From contig NZ_CP070351.1 of assembly GCF_016919385.1 (NCBI RefSeq), forward strand, positions 2,976,001-3,040,000: 64,000 bases of DNA, read 5' to 3'. The notes beneath the pieces were generated by a model. It saw nothing but the letters and a program-made list of their open reading frames with translations. It had not been told where the DNA came from and searched no databases. The position numbers and the translations under genes are program-made. The DNA is from Gordonia sp. PDNC005 (GTDB lineage Bacteria > Actinomycetota > Actinomycetes > Mycobacteriales > Mycobacteriaceae). This document shows positions 29,714 to 38,019 of the stretch, one piece after another; within the stretch, counting starts at the first letter, position 1, and each line of letters starts with the position of its first letter.

Positions 29714-30454
29714 GTGACCCAGAATCGCCCCAAGATCGTCGATCCCCGTGAGGCCGAACGACGTCGTTCACTGATGTTCAAGATCGGCGCAGCCGTAGTC
29801 CTGATCGCCATCGCCGCGGGTGTCGCCATCTGGGCGGTTGTGAGCAACCAGGAAGACGACAACGTCAGCGCATCCGGGACCCCGTCAGTCGTGAACCAGG
29901 ACGGCGCGATCCGCATCACCACCGCGCCGAAGGGCTCCACCCCCAAGGCAGTCTTGACCATCGTCGAGGACTTCCAGTGCCCCGCCTGCAACTCATTCGA
30001 GCAGAATTTCGGCTCCACGGTGAACGAGCTCGCGAAGAATCCGAACGTCGCGATCGACTATAAGCCGATCATCTTCCTCGACCGTGGACGCGATACGAAC
30101 TACTCGGCGAACACCGCGAACGCCTCCATGTGTGTCGCTGAAGCCACGGGCAAGAACGGCGACATGGCGTCCTGGAAGAAGTTCCACGACCTCCTGTTCG
30201 CGAACCAGTCCGAAGAGGGCGGCCCGGGACCGAGCGCAGACTCGCTGAAGAGCTGGGCTAAGGACGCGGGTGCGGGCGGCGCGGGTCAGTGCATCGATGA
30301 CAACCGGTTCGGCGCATGGCTGAACGCTCGCAGCACCGAGATCCTGAAGGACCCGGGCTTCAAGGGCACGCCGTGGGTGCGACTCAACGGCACCACCGTC
30401 GAGCTCTCGACGCCGGACGCGCTGTCGGCAGCTGTCCTCGCCGCAGCCAAGTAG
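29714..30454 (+). CDS. Membrane-anchored DsbA-family protein
   Basis: A 246-residue protein. One transmembrane segment lies near 22-45 (MFKIGAAVVLIAIAAGVAIWAVV), then an extracytoplasmic DsbA-like domain with CPAC (~92-95) and a cis-Pro loop (FKGTPWVRLNG). It is similar to actinobacterial DsbA partners of VKOR. GTG start at 29714 with GAAGGA about 10 bases before. Its stop is 6 bases before the VKOR gene, so the two are co-transcribed and should work as an oxidase pair. Confidence 0.9.
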   Translation: MTQNRPKIVDPREAERRRSLMFKIGAAVVLIAIAAGVAIWAVVSNQEDDNVSASGTPSVVNQDGAIRITTAPKGSTPKAVLTIVEDFQCPACNSFEQNFGSTVNELAKNPNVAIDYKPIIFLDRGRDTNYSANTANASMCVAEATGKNGDMASWKKFHDLLFANQSEEGGPGPSADSLKSWAKDAGAGGAGQCIDDNRFGAWLNARSTEILKDPGFKGTPWVRLNGTTVELSTPDALSAAVLAAAK

Positions 30455-30460
30455 CCCGAC

Positions 30461-31117
30461 ATGACTGATCAGGAGGCGGCCGCCGCCCCGGAGCCGAGCA
30501 CAACGGACGTCGCGCCGGCCGAGGACCACAACAACACTGCTTCGCTCACCGAGCGGCGGTCGGTGTCGACCGTCGCCGCGTGGGCCCTGTTGGTCCTGGG
30601 AGTCCTCGGACTCGCCGCGGCCGCGATGCTGACGATCGAACGCATCGAACTGCTGATCAACCCGCAGGCCGATCTTTCCTGCAACTTCAACCCGATCATC
30701 TCCTGCGGATCGGTGATGGAGACCGCTCAGGCGCGATTCTTCGGGTTCCCCAACCCGATCCTCGGTCTGCCCGCGTTCGCCGTCATCATCACCACCGCGG
30801 TCCTGTCGATCGGCCGAGTGAAGCTGCCGCGCTGGTACTGGATCGGTCAGACGATCGGTGCGTCGCTCGGATGGATCTTCGTCCACTACCTGATCTTCCA
30901 GAGCGCCTTCCGCATCGGCGCGCTGTGCCCGTACTGCATGGTGGTCTGGACGATCGTCCCGATCATCTGGGCGATCAGCCTGTCGCGTTCACTTCCGGAC
31001 TCCACACTCGGACGTTCGGTCCGTGAATGGCTCGTCGTGCTGTTGCCTGTCTGGTACGTCGGTGTCCTGTGTGTCATCGGCGTCAAGTTCTGGGACTACT
31101 GGAGCACGCTCTTCTGA
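30461..31117 (+). CDS. Vitamin K epoxide reductase (VKOR) homologue, DsbB functional equivalent
   Basis: A 218-residue membrane protein with about five transmembrane segments. The loop cysteines are in LSCNFNPIISCGSVM and the catalytic pair is CPYC (~165-168). Bacterial VKOR reoxidises DsbA and passes electrons to menaquinone. The gene directly follows the membrane DsbA gene. The hairpin at 31137-31181 ends the operon. Confidence 0.93.
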   Translation: MTDQEAAAAPEPSTTDVAPAEDHNNTASLTERRSVSTVAAWALLVLGVLGLAAAAMLTIERIELLINPQADLSCNFNPIISCGSVMETAQARFFGFPNPILGLPAFAVIITTAVLSIGRVKLPRWYWIGQTIGASLGWIFVHYLIFQSAFRIGALCPYCMVVWTIVPIIWAISLSRSLPDSTLGRSVREWLVVLLPVWYVGVLCVIGVKFWDYWSTLF

Positions 31118-31136
31118 GCTGCAGACGCATCAGTTT

Positions 31137-31181
31137 CTCGCCCCGGTCACCCGCGCGATTCGCTCAGGTGACCGGGGCGAG
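31137..31181. terminator. Bidirectional terminator between VKOR and mftG
   Basis: A perfect 15-bp stem (CTCGCCCCGGTCACC and its complement) with a 15-base loop sits between two convergent genes. It is flanked by TTT on both sides, so it can stop transcription in both directions. Confidence 0.88.
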
Positions 31182-31194
31182 TTTGCGTTGTGGG

Positions 31195-32409
31195 TCAGTT
31201 CCAGCGGGCCGCTATGAGAGCGGCGAGCATGACGATTGTGGCGTGCGGGCCGCTGGAGAGCGGGCCTGGCAGGATCGAACCGTCGATCACACGGAGTCCG
31301 AGTACCCCGTCGACGCGACCGTCCGCGTCGACTGCGGAGCCCGCCGGCAGCGTCCCCCACGCGTGCTGAGACATCCCGACTGTCGGGTCCACCCGAACCG
31401 ATCCGGGCTCGACAAGGTCGGCGAACTCCGCCGATCCGAGCATCCGCACGACTGTCTCGACACCGGCGGACAGTCGGTTCGCTGAATCGGCGTCGGGTTC
31501 GCCCAGGTCGACGATGCCGTTCGCCACCGTGCCCTGAGCTCCGGCCATGTCCGCCACTCCGATCGGGACGCCCGTCGGGTCGAGCGAGGTGAACTCGGCG
31601 AAGTCGTTGGAGTACGGCCTGATCTCCAGACCTTCGGGAGTGTGAATCACCGTCTGCAGCAGCGCGGTCGACGTCAGGACTCGTCGGGGTGTGAACCGGA
31701 CGATGCGCTCAGCGTGTTCGTGCAACGGCATAGGTCCGATGATCGGCGCCATCAACGACGACGTCCCGATCGTCCCTGCGCACATCACGACCTCGCCGGC
31801 ACTGATCGTCTCTCCCGCATCGGTCAGGACGCCAACCGTCTTTCCTGCTCGGACGAGCAGACGAGCGGCCGAGGTGTCCGCGCGGACGGCGAGGTTCGGG
31901 CGGCCGGTCACGAGCAGGTTCGCCGTCGTCCATCGGTTCCCGTTGATGCTGTTGGTCCGCACTCGGTTGACCCCGATCCGAGGCCACACGCTGTCCTGTT
32001 GGGGACCCGCCCACGCTTCGATCGCCCGTGGAACCTCGCCCAACTCCGTGTCGCTGAACCGCCGGACTCGCATGATTCGCTCGGTCTCGGCGAACGCGGC
32101 CTCGATCTCCTGGAGCGTCCACGGCCAGTCGGTGTAGTCCGTTCGATGGCCGCGGAGAAAGTAGCCGCCGTTGATCGCCGACGACCCGCCGAGCCCCCGA
32201 CCGCGGACCATCGGCCGCCCACGTCGCTCGACGATCTGCACCGCGCGCACCGGATGGTCGATCGGAAGCCGGTTCATGCTGGACTCGAACACAGCGCCCG
32301 GGCCCGACTCCACCATCAACACCTGGCGAGACGGGTCACGCGAGAGATACTCGGCGACAACACATCCCGCCGATCCCGCACCGACGACCAGTACGTCGGG
32401 CGTTGTCAT
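31195..32409 (-). CDS. mftG: Mycofactocin system GMC-family oxidoreductase MftG
   Basis: A 404-residue FAD-dependent GMC oxidoreductase. Dinucleotide-binding motif VVGAGSAGCVVAE at the N-terminus, GMC signature GRGLGGSSAINGG (~70-82), and C-terminal catalytic-type histidines in SQHAWGTLP and SSGPHATIVM. It is shorter than typical choline/glucose dehydrogenases, as MftG is. Known role of the family: moves electrons from reduced mycofactocin toward the respiratory chain. Its start overlaps the end of mftF by 4 bases; last gene of the mftEFG operon. Confidence 0.92.
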   Translation of the reverse strand: MTTPDVLVVGAGSAGCVVAEYLSRDPSRQVLMVESGPGAVFESSMNRLPIDHPVRAVQIVERRGRPMVRGRGLGGSSAINGGYFLRGHRTDYTDWPWTLQEIEAAFAETERIMRVRRFSDTELGEVPRAIEAWAGPQQDSVWPRIGVNRVRTNSINGNRWTTANLLVTGRPNLAVRADTSAARLLVRAGKTVGVLTDAGETISAGEVVMCAGTIGTSSLMAPIIGPMPLHEHAERIVRFTPRRVLTSTALLQTVIHTPEGLEIRPYSNDFAEFTSLDPTGVPIGVADMAGAQGTVANGIVDLGEPDADSANRLSAGVETVVRMLGSAEFADLVEPGSVRVDPTVGMSQHAWGTLPAGSAVDADGRVDGVLGLRVIDGSILPGPLSSGPHATIVMLAALIAARWN

Positions 32410-33833
32410 CGGCGCGAGATCACCGGGCGTAGAGCACCGACGTCACGGCGGGCGATCACACCCTGCCACAGGCCTGCCCCATACGCGAGATCATCGAGGC
32501 GACGGAACACGATGTAGTGCAGTGGGCTCATCACCGGCGTCTCCGGGTCGACCAGCTGATTCCGCACCCACATCGCCAGCGCCTCGACCACTGCGACCCA
32601 TCCGAACCACACTCGGAACCGGCGACTCACCGCACACGCGACCAACGACACCGGCCAGTAATGACGCAGCACCGCCGCCGCCACCTGGAGAAGTCCGAAA
32701 CCGAACGCCCGACCCGTGTTGACCGCCGCGATCCTCTCCCGGTGCGGGACGTGTGCCACCGCGCGCGTCGTGTTGCGGCAGACGATCGCCGCGATCACCA
32801 CCGCGACCAACATGCCGATGCGAGTTCGAGTCGCGAGTGCGACGACGCCCGCCGCGATCGGCGCAGTCATCACGAGGGGCGCCGCGAGTTCTCCGTGTCG
32901 GAGTGCGAGCTCGGCGGCACCGGTTCCGTAGAAACGTCGCCGATTGAGCATGCCCGACAACGACTCTCGGTGGTCGTGTGCCACTTCGGCGATGGGGTCG
33001 TAGCGGATGCGCCATCCAGCCTGGTGCGTCCGCCAGCAGAGGTCGACGTCTTCGGCGACACGAAGCGACTCGTCGAACGACAGGAAACCCGCACGGCGCA
33101 CCACCATCGCCGCGCTCGGCACGTATGCGAGCGGCGTCCCAGGAGCGACCAGCGCTTCCCGCGGTCCCATGTCGAGCGAGGAGAACCGGTTGGCGTAGTC
33201 CGCGACGGACGACGTCGAGTCGCTCCCCGCCGCCACCGTCTGCAGTCCCACGATTCGGGGCGCGACTATTGCGACGGTGGGATCGGCGAAGTGCCCGAGC
33301 AGCATCGTCAGCCAGTCTCCGGTCGGCACGGTGTCGGAGTCGAGGAAGGCGACGAACTCAGTCGATGCCGCTGCGACTCCGGCGTTGCGGGCAGCCGCCG
33401 GACCACGATTCTCGTCGAATCGGATCAGTCCCACCTGTCCGCCGACCTCGATCGGGATGTCGGAACCGTCGTCGACGACGATGACCGACGCCTCCTGGTC
33501 TGACAATGCGTTGAGCAGTCTGTCGACTCCGGACTGGTTGCCGCGCACCGGAATCACCACGGTCACGTCGCCGACGCACGGTCCGGACATCGGACGCGGA
33601 TGAGCGATGCCCGCATCGAGGAGACGGCGGGCCAGCACCTGAGTCCCGACATCAGCGACCGCGATCCGACCGTCCACGGACGTCATTCCGAGCGCTGGAT
33701 CGGACAGTTTCATCACCCTCATCGGTGACCCGCCGACGAGGTAGCGGAGGTTTCCGCGCCGTGCGCACCGCGGATCGATCTGCACCTGGAAGCCGCTCGG
33801 CAGCACGGTGCTCGTCGGACCTGACGTCTTCAC
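32406..33833 (-). CDS. mftF: Mycofactocin glycosyltransferase MftF
   Basis: A 475-residue family-2 glycosyltransferase with a membrane C-terminal region. Catalytic part: VIVVDDGSD (~125), NRGPAAARN, and DxD-type FLDSDTVPTGDW (~170). Hydrophobic segments follow near 300-345 and 385-430. In mycobacteria MftF adds beta-1,4-glucose chains to the cofactor. I use the GTG at 33833, which overlaps the mftE stop (GTGA); the alternative start at 33863 lies inside mftE. The length matches the family (~470). Confidence 0.92.
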   Translation of the reverse strand: MKTSGPTSTVLPSGFQVQIDPRCARRGNLRYLVGGSPMRVMKLSDPALGMTSVDGRIAVADVGTQVLARRLLDAGIAHPRPMSGPCVGDVTVVIPVRGNQSGVDRLLNALSDQEASVIVVDDGSDIPIEVGGQVGLIRFDENRGPAAARNAGVAAASTEFVAFLDSDTVPTGDWLTMLLGHFADPTVAIVAPRIVGLQTVAAGSDSTSSVADYANRFSSLDMGPREALVAPGTPLAYVPSAAMVVRRAGFLSFDESLRVAEDVDLCWRTHQAGWRIRYDPIAEVAHDHRESLSGMLNRRRFYGTGAAELALRHGELAAPLVMTAPIAAGVVALATRTRIGMLVAVVIAAIVCRNTTRAVAHVPHRERIAAVNTGRAFGFGLLQVAAAVLRHYWPVSLVACAVSRRFRVWFGWVAVVEALAMWVRNQLVDPETPVMSPLHYIVFRRLDDLAYGAGLWQGVIARRDVGALRPVISRR

Positions 33834-34543
33834 ATCAGCCGCCCGTCGTCGCCGACAATCCACGACACCACCGACGCGGCGAGTGCACGCGACCGATCGT
33901 CGAGCATGTGCTCGCCCCGGGCGGCGTCGGCTCGCGTGGGGTCGCCGAGCACTCCCGTCGGGGCCACCGCGGCCACTCCGCCCTCACGCAGCGCCGTCAT
34001 CAACGTGGCGATCGGCTCGGTGTTTCCGGGCGCGAGTTCGGACGTCCGGACCGCATCCGGGTCCACTGCCAGGAGGACAGAGGTCTCGGTGTCCCCGGCG
34101 TGTGCGTCGGCGCCGCGGAACGCGCACGGCCACCATGCGACGTCTCGCCCCTCGTATCGCAGGAGACGCACCGCGGCGGCCAACGCCGTCGCGTTGCCGC
34201 CGTGTCCGTTGACGAAGACGATTCGCTTGGCCCATCGACACGCACTGCGGCCGTACTCGACGATCAGTCGTTCCATCACGTCCCCGCCGATCGAGACGGT
34301 GCCGGGGAATCCCTCGTGCTCGCCGGAGGCGCCGTACGCGATCGCGGGGGCGATCATCGCGTCGAGGACGACTTCGGTCAGTGTCAGCGCGCGGATCGCG
34401 ACCTCACTGGCGATTCGCCCGTCCGTGTCCATCGGGAGATGGGGTCCATGCTGTTCGACGGCCCCGACGGGGACGAGGATCGTCAGTTCCCTGTCGATCA
34501 CGTCAGTCCACGTCGACGACCCCAATTCACGCACTGGCGTCAT
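33830..34543 (-). CDS. mftE: Mycofactocin precursor peptidase MftE (creatininase family)
   Basis: A 237-residue metal-dependent peptidase of the creatininase family. It has the metal ligand region VEQHGPHLPMDTD (~30-42), FVNGHGGN, and DTETS. MftE cleaves the MftC-modified peptide to release the C-terminal Val-Tyr-derived product. I start at the ATG at 34543 (MTPVRELGSS) because TAGGGT lies 7 bases before it (leaderless pattern); the ORF extends to 34609. It begins the mftEFG operon and is separated from mftA-D by about 8.6 kb, unlike the compact mycobacterial cluster. Confidence 0.92.
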   Translation of the reverse strand: MTPVRELGSSTWTDVIDRELTILVPVGAVEQHGPHLPMDTDGRIASEVAIRALTLTEVVLDAMIAPAIAYGASGEHEGFPGTVSIGGDVMERLIVEYGRSACRWAKRIVFVNGHGGNATALAAAVRLLRYEGRDVAWWPCAFRGADAHAGDTETSVLLAVDPDAVRTSELAPGNTEPIATLMTALREGGVAAVAPTGVLGDPTRADAARGEHMLDDRSRALAASVVSWIVGDDGRLM

Positions 34544-34698
34544 TCGGACAACCCTACCGATCACAACGCGTCTCGTCAGTACCCGAGTCGGACGAGATCG
34601 GTGACCCACGCCCGGACAAGTCCACTTATGCGGCGTGTGTAATGCTGAGTGAAACCAGGTGATTCACAGCACTCACCCGACTTCATCGGAGGCACTGC
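34544..34698. promoter_or_regulatory. Divergent promoter region mftE / racemase
   Basis: A 155-base region. Toward mftE there is a TAGGGT -10 element 7 bases from the ATG. Toward the racemase there is a GGAGG ribosome site. In the middle, about 34634-34651, GCTGAGTGAA and TTCACAGC form an imperfect inverted repeat with a GTGAA/TTCAC core, a candidate operator of unknown owner. Confidence 0.45.
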
Positions 34699-35814
34699 AT
34701 GACCCCTACGACGAACCGCGCGCCCTCGGGCCGTTCCGGCCCGCTCGCGAACATTCGTGTCATCGAATTCGCAGGCATCGGCCCCGGCCCCCATGCCGCC
34801 ATGCTCCTCGCCGACCTCGGCGCCGACGTCGTCCGCGTCCAGCGCCCCGGTGAACTGCCCGACCCCAACCGCAACGCCGACGCACTGCTCCGCGGACGCC
34901 GCGTCGTCGAAGCGAATCTGAAGAACCCTGCCGACCGAGAGACGATCCTCAACCTCGTCGCTAAGGCCGATGTTGTGATCGAGGGCTTCCGCCCGGGCGT
35001 CATGGAACGCCTCGGGTTCGGCCCCGACGACCTCGCGCAGGTCAACAGCAGTCTCGTCTACGGCCGCATGACCGGGTGGGGACAGGAGGGCCCGCGAGCG
35101 AATCTCGCAGGCCACGACATGAACTACATCTCGCTCACCGGCATGCTCCACGCGATCGGCCGCCCGGACGAGAAGCCCACTCCCCCGCTCAACCTCGTCG
35201 GCGACTTCGGCGGCGGTTCGATGTTCCTGGTCATGGGCATCCTCGCAGCACTGGTCGAGCGCAGCGTCTCGGGCAAGGGTGAGGTGATCGACGCCGCGAT
35301 GTGCGACGGCGCATCGGTGCTCGGCCAGATGATGTGGGCCTTCCGCGGCACCGGACTGTGGCAGGACCGCCGCGGTGTGAACCTCCTCGACACCGGCGCC
35401 CCGTTCTACGAGGTGTACGAGACCTCCGACGGCAAGTGGATGGCCGTCGGCGCCATCGAACCGCAGTTCTACGCCGAGCTCATCAAGGGCCTCGGGCTCG
35501 ACCCGGAAGCCATTCCGCACCAGATGGACTTCTCGAAGTGGCCCGAGCAGCGTGCGATCTTCGAGGAGACGTTCAAGACCAAGACCCGCGACGAATGGGC
35601 TGCGATCTTCGAGGGCACCGACGCGTGCACGTCGCCGATCCTGGACTTCCTCGAAGCCCCGAACGACCCGCATCTCGCAGCCCGCGGCTCTCTCGTGGAG
35701 ATCGACGGCGTGATGCAGGCTCAGGTAGCTCCCCGATTCGCGCGCTCGGTGACCGAGACGCCCACCGGCCCGCACCGCACCGCGACCGACCCCGCCACCC
35801 TCTGGCAGGACTGA
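34699..35814 (+). CDS. mcr: Alpha-methylacyl-CoA racemase (CoA-transferase family III)
   Basis: A 371-residue protein of the CaiB/BaiF fold. The N-terminus IRVIEFAGIGPGPHAAMLLADLGADVV matches alpha-methylacyl-CoA racemases closely. The catalytic His (LAGHDMNYISLTG) and Asp (NLVGDFGGG) pair of the racemase is present. Family role: interconverts 2R/2S-methylacyl-CoA epimers so that methyl-branched chains and sterol side chains can enter beta-oxidation. The ATG has GGAGG 8 bases upstream. It is monocistronic, with a strong terminator behind it. I infer sterol or branched-lipid use from its neighbours. Confidence 0.87.
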   Translation: MTPTTNRAPSGRSGPLANIRVIEFAGIGPGPHAAMLLADLGADVVRVQRPGELPDPNRNADALLRGRRVVEANLKNPADRETILNLVAKADVVIEGFRPGVMERLGFGPDDLAQVNSSLVYGRMTGWGQEGPRANLAGHDMNYISLTGMLHAIGRPDEKPTPPLNLVGDFGGGSMFLVMGILAALVERSVSGKGEVIDAAMCDGASVLGQMMWAFRGTGLWQDRRGVNLLDTGAPFYEVYETSDGKWMAVGAIEPQFYAELIKGLGLDPEAIPHQMDFSKWPEQRAIFEETFKTKTRDEWAAIFEGTDACTSPILDFLEAPNDPHLAARGSLVEIDGVMQAQVAPRFARSVTETPTGPHRTATDPATLWQD

Positions 35815-35819
35815 AATTC

Positions 35820-35865
35820 ACAACGACTGCGGCCCACCGGAAATCCGGTGGGCCGCAGTCGTTGT
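35820..35865. terminator. Bidirectional terminator, 21-bp perfect stem
   Basis: ACAACGACTGCGGCCCACCGG pairs perfectly with 35845-35865 around an AAAT loop. It lies between the convergent racemase and SDR genes, 6 bases after one stop and 14 bases from the other. Confidence 0.92.
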
Positions 35866-35878
35866 TTCGAGCCAGTTG

Positions 35879-36679
35879 TCAGACCTTCGTCGCGCCCATG
35901 TCGATCTGGAACTCGGCGCCGGTGACCGCGGCCGCCGTCGACAGGTACAGGACTGCGTCGGTGAGGTCGTCGACGCTGGCGACCGGGTAGTGGTCCATCA
36001 TCGACGGGAAGTGGCGGCCCCACTTCTCGAACGCGGCGAACGCCGACGGATCTTCGAGGCCCATCGGGGTGTGGACCGCGTAAGGGTGGACCGTGTTGAC
36101 CCGGATCCTCTGGTCGCCGAGTTCCTTGGCTGCGGTCTGTGCGAGGCCGCGGAGTCCGAACTTCGACGCCGAGTACGACGCCTGCGCCGGCATCGCCTTG
36201 ATGCCCGCACACGACGAGACGATGACGATGCTTCCGCCGTTGCCTGCCGCGATCATCGCGGGAATCGACGCCTTGAGCGTCTTCCATGTGCCGACGAGGT
36301 TGACGTCGACGACGTCGGTGAACTGATCTTCGGTCATCTCCCAGGTGAGGCCCCAGGTGAGGATGCCCGCGTTGGCGACGACATGGTCGAGGCGACCGAA
36401 TTGCTCAACACCGTCGGCTACGAGCTGCTGCTGGAATTCGAGGTCGCGAGTGTCGCCCTGGCGAGCGAGGATCTTGCCACCGGTCTCTTCGACGAGGCGG
36501 ATCGTCTCGGCGAAATCGTCGGCCGTCGCAGGAGGGTACGTGGTGTGGTCGGCGACGCGGTCGGCGATGTCCATGCCGATGATCGATGCGCCTTCCTTCG
36601 CAAAGCGAATGGCGTGGTTGCGCCCCTGACCACGAGCGATACCCGTGATGTACACGACCTGACCGTCGAGATTCCCCAT
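35879..36679 (-). CDS. Mycofactocin-coupled SDR family oxidoreductase
   Basis: A 266-residue short-chain dehydrogenase. The cofactor motif is TGIARGQG, catalytic residues are Ser in VSSCAGIKA and YSASK. It carries the ~15-20-residue insertion typical of the mycofactocin-dependent SDR subfamily (ADHTTYPPATADDFAETI, ~44-61), as in carveol-dehydrogenase-like enzymes and Rv0687. These hold NAD tightly and pass electrons to mycofactocin. A KstR-type box sits 42-55 bases before the ATG, so expression is probably sterol-linked. Substrate unknown; likely a secondary alcohol. Confidence 0.9.
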   Translation of the reverse strand: MGNLDGQVVYITGIARGQGRNHAIRFAKEGASIIGMDIADRVADHTTYPPATADDFAETIRLVEETGGKILARQGDTRDLEFQQQLVADGVEQFGRLDHVVANAGILTWGLTWEMTEDQFTDVVDVNLVGTWKTLKASIPAMIAAGNGGSIVIVSSCAGIKAMPAQASYSASKFGLRGLAQTAAKELGDQRIRVNTVHPYAVHTPMGLEDPSAFAAFEKWGRHFPSMMDHYPVASVDDLTDAVLYLSTAAAVTGAEFQIDMGATKV

Positions 36680-36720
36680 TTGCCGTCACACCTTCCAGTT
36701 ACACGTACGAATGGCCGAAC

Positions 36721-36734
36721 TGTAACACGTTCTA
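36721..36734. promoter_or_regulatory. KstR-type operator before the mycofactocin SDR
   Basis: TGTAACACGTTCTA fits TNNAACNNGTTNNA, the pattern of the TetR-family sterol repressor KstR. It lies 42-55 bases upstream of the SDR start and between it and the PucR stop. The repressor gene itself is not in the window. Confidence 0.7.
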
Positions 36735-36791
36735 CTTGTCCTGATCGGGGTTCACCGGGCACCGGCACTTCGACAGCGAACGATCACGCGT

Positions 36792-37922
36792 TCAGCCGTC
36801 GACTGTCGACCCGACCGTCGCCAGAGCCGCCCAGATCTCGGCCTGAGCGCTCGGCGCGCGCCACCCGCCACCCAACAGGGCATCGACCCGGGACAGCCTG
36901 TTGCGCACCGTGTTCGGATGGACTGAAAGCCGCCGTCCGGCCCCGTCGATCGACCAGCCGCTCCCTTGCCATTGTCGGACCGTGTCAACCAAGTCGTGGC
37001 GGTCGTCAGCACGCAGCGGGTCGAGCCAACGGCGGCGCAACCGCTCTCCGAGGAGCGGGTCTTCGAACATCGGCACAAGCAAGCCGAGATCATCGAGCGA
37101 ATGAACTCCGGGTCCACTCAGCTTCACGGCCACCCGGCAAGCGCGCTCGGCATCGGAGAGGGCGTCGGCGAGGTCGGATAACGTTCCGGGCCGAGACGAG
37201 CCGATGACCAGTGCGCCGACCGGTCGGGGCCTGCTGTTGACGAGACCGACCAGCACGTCCTGTTCACCGACCCACACGCCCGCCCCGGAATGACTGAAGC
37301 GAAGCGTTGCGGCGTCGACAACAAATCCACCCCCCGCACTGCGCGCCACCACGGCGAACCACCGCGCGCTCAGGTCGACCCCCGCACGGTCGCCGAGCGC
37401 GCGGATCAAACCTGGGTCGCGACGTTCGCGCAAGGCCGTCAGCAGCTCCGCTGCGGCCTGGTCTGCATCCGCGGCACGACGAGCAGCCTTCCCCAGCCCC
37501 TCCGCCGCCCAGACTGCGATCTGTTCCGCCCAGGCACGCGCCCGAACCATCGCCTCGAGCCGGGTCTCCGCATCCACACCCGCCTGAGCAGCTCGTTCCA
37601 TGACTGACGCCTCAACCACACGCGCACCCAGCAGAACGGCGGCAGTCAGATCCTCCGTCGCGATTCCCGCCGCGGCACCCTGCACTCCTGTGCCATACGC
37701 GGCATCCCGATCCGCCTCCGTCGGGACCCCGAAGGAATCACCGAGAATACTGCGCTCAAGAATGCGGTTCATTCCGATCCAGACCTCGCTCGACGGGCTC
37801 GCCCCGTACGACACCAGCCTGGTGGTGACAGTCGCCGCGACTGCGCGCACAAGATCGTCGCGATCGTTCCAGACCGCTTCAACAAACGGCCGCATCACTG
37901 CCGAGACGTCCATGGCCAACAT
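36792..37922 (-). CDS. PucR/CdaR-family transcriptional regulator
   Basis: A 376-residue protein. The C-terminus holds the PucR-type helix-turn-helix (WSIDGAGRRLSVHPNTVRNRLSRVDALLG). The central part resembles the GGDEF-like sensor region of CdaR proteins, and the N-terminus is a helical domain with many Ala and Arg. Such regulators usually activate nearby catabolic genes in response to a metabolite. I choose the ATG at 37922 (another lies at 37913); the ORF runs on to 38282 but would cross the divergent gene's operator. Divergent from the unknown envelope operon, with about 97 bases between starts, so it may also control it. Confidence 0.85.
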   Translation of the reverse strand: MLAMDVSAVMRPFVEAVWNDRDDLVRAVAATVTTRLVSYGASPSSEVWIGMNRILERSILGDSFGVPTEADRDAAYGTGVQGAAAGIATEDLTAAVLLGARVVEASVMERAAQAGVDAETRLEAMVRARAWAEQIAVWAAEGLGKAARRAADADQAAAELLTALRERRDPGLIRALGDRAGVDLSARWFAVVARSAGGGFVVDAATLRFSHSGAGVWVGEQDVLVGLVNSRPRPVGALVIGSSRPGTLSDLADALSDAERACRVAVKLSGPGVHSLDDLGLLVPMFEDPLLGERLRRRWLDPLRADDRHDLVDTVRQWQGSGWSIDGAGRRLSVHPNTVRNRLSRVDALLGGGWRAPSAQAEIWAALATVGSTVDG

Positions 37923-37992
37923 CCAAGCAGATCTCGTGTGAACAGCCACAAGAATGTCAGCAAATCCATGTGAAATTCTCCAAGATGAGGCC

Positions 37993-38008
37993 CTAGAACG
38001 CGTTCTAG
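37993..38008. promoter_or_regulatory. KstR-type operator, perfect 16-bp palindrome
   Basis: CTAGAACGCGTTCTAG is fully palindromic and contains TNNAACNNGTTNNA. It overlaps a possible -10 element (TAGCGT, 38006-38011) of the leaderless gene starting at 38020. A bound repressor would therefore block transcription directly. It is also 71 bases in front of the divergent PucR gene. Confidence 0.72.
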
Positions 38009-38019
38009 CGTTTTCTACT

